Source: Leptospira_B sp964571605 (lineage in GTDB: Bacteria; Spirochaetota; Leptospiria; Leptospirales; Leptospiraceae). Taken from it: DNA of 9,813 nt. Where the stretch lies: positions 1 to 9,813 of the forward strand of contig CAZNCS010000153.1 of assembly GCA_964571605.1 (NCBI GenBank). The letters are read 5' to 3'. Position numbers and translations under genes: made by a program. Of the stretch, positions 1-9,813 are shown in pieces (position 1 is the first letter of the stretch; the number at the start of each line of letters is the position of its first letter). A model generated the notes under the pieces. That model saw only the letters and a program-made list of their open reading frames with translations. It was not told where the DNA came from and did no database searches.

Positions 1-86
1 GGTGATTTTGCTCTATCAGAAAAATCTACTTCTTGCAACCGGAAATTTTCCCAATTGCAGCGTGTAGGAACTGTCACTTATTTACA
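1..86 (+). repeat. Dispersed element, left copy (inverted partner at 9731-9813)
   Basis: This stretch aligns with the reverse complement of the last 83 bases of the window. Positions 1-51 pair without gaps to 9813-9763 with 37 of 51 identities by hand count, including blocks at 2-8 (GTGATTT), 14-25 (TATCAGAAAAAT) and 42-51 (GAAATTTTCC). After a 3-nt length difference, positions 63-86 match 9754-9731 at 23 of 24 bases; this core begins TGTAGGAACTGTCAC. Similarity stops after base 86. The element runs up to base 1, so it may extend beyond the window. I infer a member of a dispersed non-coding repeat family. No transposase accompanies it. Confidence 0.7.
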
Positions 87-200
87 GATTGCGATTTTGA
101 ATCAATTACACATGAAGCCTATAAAAGCGTGTGCAATACAATTTTCGTGAAACGAAAATCACTCAAGGACCGATTTCCCTCTCCTATTCAATTCAAAGAT

Positions 201-390
201 CTCTCTGCGCCTTAGCGTCTCTGCGTGCTCAAAAAACCTCCGCGTCCTCCGCGCCTCTGCGTGCCCAAAAAACTCTGTGTCCTTTGTGTTCTCAGTGGCT
301 AATCCTCCGCGATATCTGCGTTTCAGCGTGCCCAAAAAAACTCCGCGTCCGCCGCGTCTCCGCGTGCCAAAATTCTCCGTAGCTAAAATC
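201..390. repeat. Imperfect ~36-bp tandem repeat (CTCCGCGTC/CTCTGCGTG type)
   Basis: Six head-to-tail units can be laid out: 201-236, 237-272, 273-304, 305-340, 341-374 and a truncated 375-390. Four of them end in a GTGCYCAAAAAA-like tail (225-236, 261-272, 328-340, and shorter at 364-372). The first part of each unit is itself two or three ~9-bp submotifs of the form CTCCGCGTC or CTCTGCGTG. The third unit has drifted (TGTGT in place of CGCGT). Short reading frames cross it on both strands, but their peptides only reflect the repeat. Comparable CGCAGAG-rich repeats occur between genes in many bacterial genomes, which is recalled rather than searched. Function unknown. Confidence 0.8.
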
Positions 391-531
391 TCCTAGGTTT
401 TCCGTCGGAACTATTTGATTGTAAATATCAGGAATAAGAGTATTCTTTCCTAAGATAACTCTGGTTTTGTTGTAAAAAATGTTCACTGATAAGCGAACTC
501 ATGCAAACTGTCTAGTTTCCGCGTCCATTTT

Positions 532-554
532 GTAGGAATTCCTACCCGCGCGGG
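532..554. repeat. Fused palindromes GTAGGAATTCCTAC and CCCGCGCGGG
   Basis: Positions 532-545 read GTAGGAATTCCTAC, a perfect 14-bp palindrome. Positions 545-554 read CCCGCGCGGG, a perfect 10-bp palindrome sharing one base with the first. The first resembles the near-palindrome at 9647-9664 and the half-site TGTAGGAACT within the dispersed element at 63-72. It is not followed by a T tract on either strand, so it is not a terminator here. It lies about 190 bp upstream of gltB and could be a protein-binding site or part of a repeat family; nothing in the sequence decides between these. Confidence 0.6.
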
Positions 555-614
555 GACATGAGAGCGGGAATCCACCGAAAAGATCGTTTTCAAAGTAAGC
601 ACTCACAAATTTAC

Positions 615-623
615 TGGTATAAG
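615..623 (+). promoter_or_regulatory. Possible extended -10 promoter element of gltB
   Basis: TGGTATAAG at 615-623 fits an extended -10 box (TGn followed by TATAAG, one mismatch to TATAAT). No good -35 hexamer lies 16-18 bases upstream, which an extended -10 can tolerate. Use of this site would give a leader of roughly 110 nt before the gltB start. This rests on a short motif in AT-rich DNA and could be chance. Confidence 0.3.
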
Positions 624-742
624 AATCGGACATTTGTCGTAAAATTCAGCCAATCAGTGTAGTCGGACGGGGATTTCCTTGTCTGCGGACCGAGGCGCGC
701 GATGCCAGGATTCATACCAACCCTAAAGAGGAACCTTTGCGG

Positions 743-5230
<4,488 letters not shown>

Positions 5231-5262
5231 GTAGTTTCTGCGACCATTTTTTTCTAAGATAT

Positions 5263-5324
5263 GAGGGTGGGGAGTTTTGTTCCTTGTGACAAAGGGACGC
5301 AAAACGCCTTGCCCTCTTTCTTTT
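5263..5324 (+). terminator. Probable intrinsic terminator after gltB
   Basis: Positions 5263-5316 fold into one long hairpin. GAGGG (5263-5267) pairs with CCCTC (5312-5316); three G-U pairs follow (5268-5270 with 5309-5311), then GG/CC, one A-G mismatch, and GTTTTG (5274-5279) with CAAAAC (5300-5305). The stem continues inward with weaker pairs. A T-rich tail, TTTCTTTT, occupies 5317-5324. The wobble pairs would be A-C mismatches on the other strand, so the structure favours + strand RNA, the direction of gltB. The T tract is interrupted by one C, so efficiency is uncertain. Confidence 0.6.
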
Positions 5325-5463
5325 GGAGTGATACATTGACCCTAACGCTTGTTCTCCGGTCTTTTAGAAATCTGATCGGAGGGACCATTTTCGAATCGGA
5401 TGGGTCTTACTAAACCCCTTAGTCGTATGTGCGACGGGGGTGTCTCGAGGAAAGGAAGAACCT
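5325..5463 (+). promoter_or_regulatory. Structured leader of the opg operon
   Basis: Three successive hairpins can be drawn before the opgG ribosome-binding site. CTCCGGTC (5354-5361) pairs with GATCGGAG (5374-5381) around a 12-nt loop, with one G-U pair. GACCAT (5383-5388) pairs with ATGGGTC (5400-5406) with one bulged G. CCCC-TTA-GTCG (5415-5425) pairs with CGACGGGG (5432-5439) with a 3-nt bulge. TTGACC at 5336-5341 could be a -35 box, but no good -10 lies at the right distance. The first hairpin could equally be an operator dyad. It matches no riboswitch class I recognise. Confidence 0.4.
5449..5456 (+). promoter_or_regulatory. Ribosome-binding site deciding the opgG start
   Basis: GGAAAGGA at 5449-5456 is a purine-rich Shine-Dalgarno sequence. 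The AGGA ends 7 nt before the GTG at 5464, which is ideal spacing. The in-frame GTG at 5440 lies upstream of this site and has no comparable signal, so the site supports the later start. The third leader hairpin ends about 10 nt before it. Confidence 0.65.
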
Positions 5464-7068
5464 GTGTTACGGTTGCATATAGTTTTAGCTTTTGTAGCGA
5501 CTGCCTTACTTTTTGCAGTAGCAGACAGACAGCAAAGACGGGATCGGGAAGAAACGGATTTTTCTTCTTCTCCTTTTTTGAGTGTCATGGAGGGAGAAGT
5601 CCCCGGCCAGACTCCTCCTCCTACCTTTAAATTTTCCTTTAACGATCTCAAAATAAAAGCGCGCAGTCTTTCCAAACAGAGATATTATCCGCCAAAACAT
5701 TCCACGACCGACTTTTTGAAAGGCCTGCCTTGGAATGAATATAAAAATATTTCCTTTCGAGCCGAACGATCGGTTTGGAAAAAAGAAGGCAATCCTTTCC
5801 AGCTCCAATTTTTGCACCCTGGACATTTGTACAATACGAACATAAGGGTTTTCGAGGTAAGAGGAGATTTTGCGAGAGAAGTCGTTTATGATCCTTCCGC
5901 TTTCGATCTTTCCAGATTAAAAGGTGTGGGAGAACTTCCGCCTAATTTAGGTTATTCGGGATTTAAAATTCATTTTCCTATCAATACCCAGGAACATACG
6001 GATGAGTTTGCCGTTTTTCAGGGAGCTAGTTATTATAGAATCATCTCTAAAAAACAATGGTATGGTTTATCCGCGAGAGGGATTGCAGTCAATACTGGGA
6101 TGTCATATCCGGAGGACTTTCCTAGTTTTCGGGAATTCTATATTGTAAAACCGGATAAAACGGATTCTACCATTACCGTCTATGCATTGTTAGATGGAAG
6201 AACTGCGACTGGAGCGTATGAATTCCAGATCACTCCGGGAAAAGTTTCAGCGGTCCGTGTGAATGCGGAAGTGATACTTAGGACTAAAGTGGATCGTTTG
6301 GGACTCGCTCCTCTTACTAGTATGTATTGGTACAGCGAGACCCGAGGAATTCCAAAAGGCCAAGCGTATCCGGAGTCCCACGATTCTGACGGGCTTTTGA
6401 TCCATACCGGAAAAGGAGAATGGATTTGGAGACCCTTGGATAATCCAAAACGCAGCACGGTATATTCTTTTCCGGATGAAAATCCGAAAGGATTCGGTCT
6501 GATTCAAAGAGACAGAGAATTTCATAATTACCAAGATAGTGAGATGAGATACCAACTCCGTCCTAGCGCTTGGGTCGAGCCGGAAAATTCTTGGGGGAAG
6601 GGTAGCGTCCAACTTTTGGAAAATCCTACCATTAGAGATTCCGACGATAATATGGGAGTTTTTTGGGTCCCGGACCCTCTCCCTCAACCCGGACCTCCAT
6701 TCGAATTTTCTTATACAGTTAGGTGGCCTGATGGGGACCCTCTTCCGGATTCTGTCGGAAAAGCGGTAGCGACCCGTATCGGGGACGCGCAAGGCGATCC
6801 GGATTTAAAAATGTTTTATGTGGATTTTAAAAGTTCGGGTTTGAGCTCTTTGGATCCTTTCGCTTATATACAAGCCAAAATCGATACGGGAGAAAATGCG
6901 GAATTATCCGAATATTCAATTCAAAAAATAGAAGAATCCGGAGTGTGGAGACTTACTTTCGGAGTGTATATTAAAAACAAATACAAGTCTTCTGAATTGA
7001 AAGCCGCTTTAATTCGAAACCAAGAAATTATCTCTGAAACCTGGGATTTTGCGATTGAGCCGTACTAA
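5464..7068 (+). CDS. opgG: Periplasmic glucan biosynthesis protein OpgG (MdoG)
   Basis: OpgG acts in the periplasm on the beta-glucan chain made by OpgH; the OpgG/OpgD family has been linked to glycoside hydrolase family GH186 in Escherichia coli. The 534 residues lie between the usual lengths of OpgG (~511) and OpgD (~551). A signal peptide covers 1-20, ending AVA before Asp21, and a charged, Pro-rich linker runs to about 54. The OpgG domain then fills the protein. Family hallmarks include FQLQFLHPG (112-120), FQGASYYR (185-192), YGLSARG (200-206), LAPLTSM (281-287), HDSDGL (306-311), GEWIWRPL (318-325), QRDREF (348-353) and RPSAWVEP (366-373). The acidic residues of HDSDG and of the 350-360 stretch are plausible active-site positions by analogy with OpgD, not shown here. 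Start is GTG. The gene overlaps the next by 14 nt and is the first of a three-gene operon. OpgD is the alternative name; coupling to opgH favours OpgG. Confidence 0.95.
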   Translation: MLRLHIVLAFVATALLFAVADRQQRRDREETDFSSSPFLSVMEGEVPGQTPPPTFKFSFNDLKIKARSLSKQRYYPPKHSTTDFLKGLPWNEYKNISFRAERSVWKKEGNPFQLQFLHPGHLYNTNIRVFEVRGDFAREVVYDPSAFDLSRLKGVGELPPNLGYSGFKIHFPINTQEHTDEFAVFQGASYYRIISKKQWYGLSARGIAVNTGMSYPEDFPSFREFYIVKPDKTDSTITVYALLDGRTATGAYEFQITPGKVSAVRVNAEVILRTKVDRLGLAPLTSMYWYSETRGIPKGQAYPESHDSDGLLIHTGKGEWIWRPLDNPKRSTVYSFPDENPKGFGLIQRDREFHNYQDSEMRYQLRPSAWVEPENSWGKGSVQLLENPTIRDSDDNMGVFWVPDPLPQPGPPFEFSYTVRWPDGDPLPDSVGKAVATRIGDAQGDPDLKMFYVDFKSSGLSSLDPFAYIQAKIDTGENAELSEYSIQKIEESGVWRLTFGVYIKNKYKSSELKAALIRNQEIISETWDFAIEPY

Positions 7069-7468
7069 GAAAAAACAGGATGGGGAAAGTTTAGTCCAAG
7101 TTCCCAAAAATGCGGCGGAGTTTTCCAGAGAATGGGAAAGACTCGAACTGTATTTACGCGGGATGGGTGTTACGGATAGTTTCGAAATTCATAATTTACT
7201 TACGCATGTTTTCGAAAAAGCGAAACATTCCGATTCTCCATTGTTTGAAATTTTCAGACAAGAAACCGGGGCCAAACTTGCAAAGGATTGGGAAGGAGGA
7301 TTGCCTCCTATGGAGCCGGGATCTATGGTGCCTCGACCAATCGATTTCGGGCCTCTGGCAGATTTAGCTTCTCCTTCTTCGGAAAAACCGGAACCGGTGG
7401 CTCTTGTTTTGACCGCGCTATTTTGGGCGGCAGTTTATATTTCTTTAGCGGCTTGGTATTTTTCATGA
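7055..7468 (+). CDS. Small single-span membrane protein between opgG and opgH (OpgI position)
   Basis: No named family is recognised with certainty. The 137-residue product has a basic N terminus (SRTKKKQ), a probably helical middle (about 20-70, with EWERLELYLRGMG), the motifs LPPMEP (83-88) and SMVPRP (90-95), and one hydrophobic segment at about 114-136 (LVLTALFWAAVYISLAAWY) reaching the C terminus. It overlaps opgG by 14 nt and opgH by 4 nt (ATGA), so it is a real, translationally coupled gene. Similar Pro/Met motifs stand before the first membrane segment of proteobacterial OpgH (E. coli has MPEAKRSSMFPDPW there), so this may be the OpgH N-terminal part as a separate chain. Rhodobacter sphaeroides has opgI at this place, needed for glucan backbone synthesis; homology is untested. 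A TTG start at 7055 is chosen, 8 nt after GGGA; TTG at 7049 would add two residues. Confidence 0.85.
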   Translation: MSRTKKKQDGESLVQVPKNAAEFSREWERLELYLRGMGVTDSFEIHNLLTHVFEKAKHSDSPLFEIFRQETGAKLAKDWEGGLPPMEPGSMVPRPIDFGPLADLASPSSEKPEPVALVLTALFWAAVYISLAAWYFS

Positions 7469-9639
7469 GTTGGGATACTATTTCCACTTCTCTGCCGGGT
7501 TCGGAAGCGATTTTAAGGGAAGCTTTCGATTCCAGAAAATTTACGTATAGAAGATTGGGATTCGTAGGAGTCCTAGGGCTTATCTCCCTATTCGGAATTT
7601 ATTTAGAATATCGTTTTCTTCTAATAAACGGAATTTCTCCTATGGAATGGGCGACTTTACTGTTATTCTCTTTGCTTTTTCCATTATTATCTTTCGGAGC
7701 CACCACTGCAATTTTTGGGGTTATACAAAGAATTCGTGGAGGAGATCCTACCAGAATTTCCAGGTTGATCCAGGGCCAAAATACAAGTCCTAAAAATTTG
7801 CCCCCCACTGCCGTTGTGATTCCTATTCATTGCGAGGATGTGGTTCGTGTTTCTGCCGGACTCGAGTCGATGATGAAATCTGCAGAGTCCGTGGGACTCG
7901 GAGAGAATCTGGACTTTTTTCTTTTATCGGATACTACTGATCCGGATATCTGGGCCCAGGAAGAAAAAGCATTTTCTAAATTATCAAGAAAACCCGAAAC
8001 AAAAGGACGTGTGTATTACAGAAAACGTAGGATCAATCTAAACAAAAAATCGGGAAATGTCGCCGACTTTTGCAGAAGATGGGGAAGACGTTATAGATAT
8101 ATGATTGTTCTGGATGCGGACAGTCTTTTGACCGGCGAATGTATGCTCAATTTGGTCAAATTGATGGAAGCAGTGCCTAACGCAGGAATTATACAAACTG
8201 TGCCGAAATTAGTGCGAGCCAAAAGTCTTTTTCAAAGACTCGCTCAGTTTGGTACTTGGTTGGGAAATCCGATTTTTGGAGCAGGCTCTTATTACTGGCA
8301 GGTGTTTTCAGGACCTTTTTGGGGGCATAATGCTATCGTCCGATTGCAACCTTTTATGGAACATTGCGGTCTTCCAGGTTTACCTGGAGAAGGAGCTATC
8401 GGAGGAAAAATTTTATCTCATGATACAGTAGAGGCGGCTTTGATTCGAAAAGCCGGATATACGGTTTGGTTCGCGTACGACTTGGAAGGTTCCTACGAAG
8501 AATGCCCTCCCAATTTATTGGAAAGTTTGAAACGTGACAATCGTTGGTGTCAGGGGAACCTCCAACATTTTTGGTTCTTATTTGTGGGAGGTCTGCGAAT
8601 TTCCAGCCGCATTCATATTCTTCTTGGAATATTGTCTTACGCGAGTTCTCCTCTTTGGGCCTTGATGCTTATTGCTACCAGTTTTACGGTAATGGCGGAT
8701 ACGGACTATTTCCGTTTGGCTTCTATCCCGGAAGAATGGGTTCAGTTCCAACACGGACTATACTTGCCTGTTTTTTACGGATTGCAGGCGTATACGATAC
8801 TGATTCTTTTTCTTCCCAGAATATTATCTTTTTTTGATGGTTTATTTTTTAGAAGAAAGGAGAGCGGAATCGGTTTTTTCCATTTTATTTTTTCCTTTTT
8901 TGTCGAGTTTTTCCAATCGGTGGTTTTGGCCCCGGCTTACATGGTACAATACACACGCTTCATTTGGATGACATTCTGGAATCGTAAAATAGAATGGGGG
9001 CCTCAAAATCGGGATCCAGAATCCGGAATAGATAGAATGGCCGCCGCGAGAACTTTATTACCACAGGCTTTCTATGGGACCGGCATCTCCGTTTGGTTAT
9101 TCGTATATTATCCGGTTTTGTTTTATTGGTTATTGCCGATCACAGTAGGTTGGCTTCTATCTTATTTTTGGTCCATCTGGACTGCCTCTTCTTCCCAAGG
9201 GGAAACATGGAAAAAGAACGGATTTCTTTTGACTCCGGAAGAATCGAAAGGAAATCCAATTTTAACGGAAACGGAAGTATTAGAAAAAGAATATTCCGAA
9301 TTTCTAGGCGAGATGGTGGAAGGGAAGGGAATTTTTCTATCCGTCGTAGATCCCCGGTTATTTCGATTTCATACGTCTCGTCTGAGAACAAGAAAAAGGG
9401 AATCGATTGCGAGGATGCAATATATGGACGGTTTGTCTTCTTCTTGGGTGGAACATGGACCTTCCGGATTGGACCAAAAGGAATTAACTCGAATTTTATG
9501 GGATAAAAGAACTTTAACGGAACTTCATACTTGGTTTTGGGAAACGGACCTGGAAAAAGCCCATCCCTGGTGGAAGGAAAAATTCATAGAGTACCAAACC
9601 GATATCCGGAGAGAACAAATATCTAACTGGTTTCGTTAG
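7465..9639 (+). CDS. opgH: Glucans biosynthesis glucosyltransferase OpgH (MdoH)
   Basis: OpgH is the inner-membrane family 2 glycosyltransferase that polymerises glucose from UDP-glucose into the beta-1,2-linked backbone of osmoregulated periplasmic glucans. Two membrane segments (about 34-54 and 62-87) precede the cytoplasmic catalytic domain (about 114-375). All key motifs are present: Asp156 in LLSD, Asp217 and Asp219 in DADS, Asp320 in SHD, and R357-x-x-R360-W361 followed by CQGN. Further hydrophobic segments lie at about 383-410, 432-455, 470-500 and 538-572, and a soluble tail follows from about 575. The 724 residues are about 120 fewer than E. coli OpgH (847); the missing part is the N-terminal cytoplasmic region, and a separate gene immediately upstream may supply it. 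The ATG at 7465 overlaps the previous stop (ATGA) and has no clear ribosome-binding site, so translation is probably coupled. The frame is open upstream to a TTG at 7288, but that extension lies inside the small gene. Confidence 0.96.
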   Translation: MSWDTISTSLPGSEAILREAFDSRKFTYRRLGFVGVLGLISLFGIYLEYRFLLINGISPMEWATLLLFSLLFPLLSFGATTAIFGVIQRIRGGDPTRISRLIQGQNTSPKNLPPTAVVIPIHCEDVVRVSAGLESMMKSAESVGLGENLDFFLLSDTTDPDIWAQEEKAFSKLSRKPETKGRVYYRKRRINLNKKSGNVADFCRRWGRRYRYMIVLDADSLLTGECMLNLVKLMEAVPNAGIIQTVPKLVRAKSLFQRLAQFGTWLGNPIFGAGSYYWQVFSGPFWGHNAIVRLQPFMEHCGLPGLPGEGAIGGKILSHDTVEAALIRKAGYTVWFAYDLEGSYEECPPNLLESLKRDNRWCQGNLQHFWFLFVGGLRISSRIHILLGILSYASSPLWALMLIATSFTVMADTDYFRLASIPEEWVQFQHGLYLPVFYGLQAYTILILFLPRILSFFDGLFFRRKESGIGFFHFIFSFFVEFFQSVVLAPAYMVQYTRFIWMTFWNRKIEWGPQNRDPESGIDRMAAARTLLPQAFYGTGISVWLFVYYPVLFYWLLPITVGWLLSYFWSIWTASSSQGETWKKNGFLLTPEESKGNPILTETEVLEKEYSEFLGEMVEGKGIFLSVVDPRLFRFHTSRLRTRKRESIARMQYMDGLSSSWVEHGPSGLDQKELTRILWDKRTLTELHTWFWETDLEKAHPWWKEKFIEYQTDIRREQISNWFR

Positions 9640-9646
9640 CCGTTGA

Positions 9647-9671
9647 TTGTAGGAGCTCCAACAAATTTTTT
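9647..9671 (+). terminator. Probable intrinsic terminator of the opg operon
   Basis: TTGTAGGAGCTCCAACAA at 9647-9664 is an 18-bp near-palindrome (16 of 18 positions). In RNA it gives a stem TTGTAGG/CCAACAA with one A-A mismatch and an AGCT loop. A run of six T residues (9666-9671) follows directly, 8 nt after the opgH stop. The stem is short, so strength is uncertain. The same GTAGGA palindrome type at 532-545 lacks a T tract. Confidence 0.6.
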
Positions 9672-9730
9672 GGCAGTAATCTTTTTTCTTCTAAACACTT
9701 TTTGATGGGGGGCTATTTTCCCCGGATGAA

Positions 9731-9813
9731 TGTAAATAAGTGACAGTTCCCACATATTTCGCGGAAAATTTCGTGTTGATCGTTCTTAATTTTTCTGATA
9801 TAGAGAAATCACA
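9731..9813 (-). repeat. Dispersed element, right copy (inverted partner at 1-86)
   Basis: This is the inverted counterpart of the stretch at the start of the window. Its core, 9731-9754, ends AGTGACAGTTCCCACA and differs from the left copy at one base of 24. The outer part, 9763-9813, aligns without gaps to 51-1 at about 73 % identity, and the two copies begin in register at the two window ends. The middle parts differ in length by 3 nt. Between opgH and this copy I see only the terminator hairpin and a GGGG/CCCC hairpin at 9709-9723. Confidence 0.7.

Larger units (their letters stand above)
391..736. other. Intergenic region upstream of gltB
   Basis: I see no convincing gene here. It contains an imperfect hairpin at 437-462 (5-bp outer stem AGAGT/ACTCT, two mismatches, 4-bp inner stem, TCCT loop) followed by GGTTTTGTT, which could be a weak terminator for a transcript from upstream although no upstream gene is visible. 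It also holds the palindromes at 532-554 and the possible promoter near 618. The last ~80 bases before the gene are richer in G and C than the rest of the gap and probably form the 5' leader of gltB. Confidence 0.5.

Noticed and set aside
33..215. 60-codon frame on the + strand with a TTG start
   Set aside because: It begins inside the left dispersed element and ends in the tandem repeat, has no ribosome-binding site, and its Cys/Phe-rich peptide resembles nothing I know.
437..471. Hairpin followed by GGTTTTGTT upstream of gltB
   Set aside because: The stem has two central mismatches and no gene upstream needs a terminator within the window; kept only as a note in the intergenic entry.
131..486. 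Two short frames, one on each strand (131-382 + and 292-486 -), across the tandem repeat
   Set aside because: Their peptides are mostly translations of the repeat units and no start signals are convincing.
5440..5463. Earlier GTG start for opgG adding eight residues
   Set aside because: It lies upstream of the GGAAAGGA site and would put charged residues ahead of the signal peptide; the GTG at 5464 is well spaced.
7288..7464. 59-residue N-terminal extension of OpgH from a TTG at 7288
   Set aside because: It lies wholly inside the small membrane-protein gene in another frame; the ATG at 7465 gives the family-like N terminus and a standard ATGA overlap.
9707..9725. GGGG-CTATTTT-CCCC hairpin
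   Set aside because: Only four certain pairs and no T run after it on either strand, so I do not call it a terminator.

Overview
The window looks like a chromosomal segment of a Leptospira-type spirochaete. The grounds are the style of the intergenic DNA (an imperfect CTCCGCGTC/CTCTGCGTG tandem repeat and GTAGGA..TCCTAC palindromes), the codon use and the gene set. The base composition is by eye well above that of the AT-rich pathogenic leptospires, so an intermediate or environmental species is my guess. The genus is an inference from memory of such genomes, not a database result. All four genes I accept lie on the + strand.

Layout. Positions 1-742 are non-coding. They hold one copy of an ~86-bp dispersed element (1-86), an approximately 36-bp-period tandem repeat (201-390), a perfect 14-bp palindrome (532-545) fused to a 10-bp one, and the presumed control region of the next gene. 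Positions 743-5230 encode the large (alpha) subunit of glutamate synthase, GltB. A long hairpin with a T-rich tail (5263-5324) probably ends its transcript. A ~140-nt leader able to fold into three successive hairpins precedes a compact operon: opgG (5464-7068), a small membrane-protein gene (7055-7468) and opgH (7465-9639). These genes overlap by 14 and 4 nt. A GTAGGAGCTCC hairpin followed by six T residues (9647-9671) probably ends the operon. A second copy of the 1-86 element, in inverted orientation, closes the window (9731-9813).

How the genes work together. GltB makes glutamate from glutamine and 2-oxoglutarate, but no gltD (beta subunit) gene is present next to it. OpgH and OpgG make and process osmoregulated periplasmic glucans: OpgH is the inner-membrane glucosyltransferase that builds the beta-1,2 glucan chain from UDP-glucose, and OpgG is the periplasmic protein acting on that chain. 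The small protein encoded between them carries a Pro/Met-rich motif like one that proteobacterial OpgH proteins have near their own N terminus, followed by one membrane segment. It sits where opgI sits in the opgGIH operon of Rhodobacter sphaeroides. I regard this split arrangement as the most interesting point of the window. The second is the pair of inverted repeats that begin and end exactly with the window.
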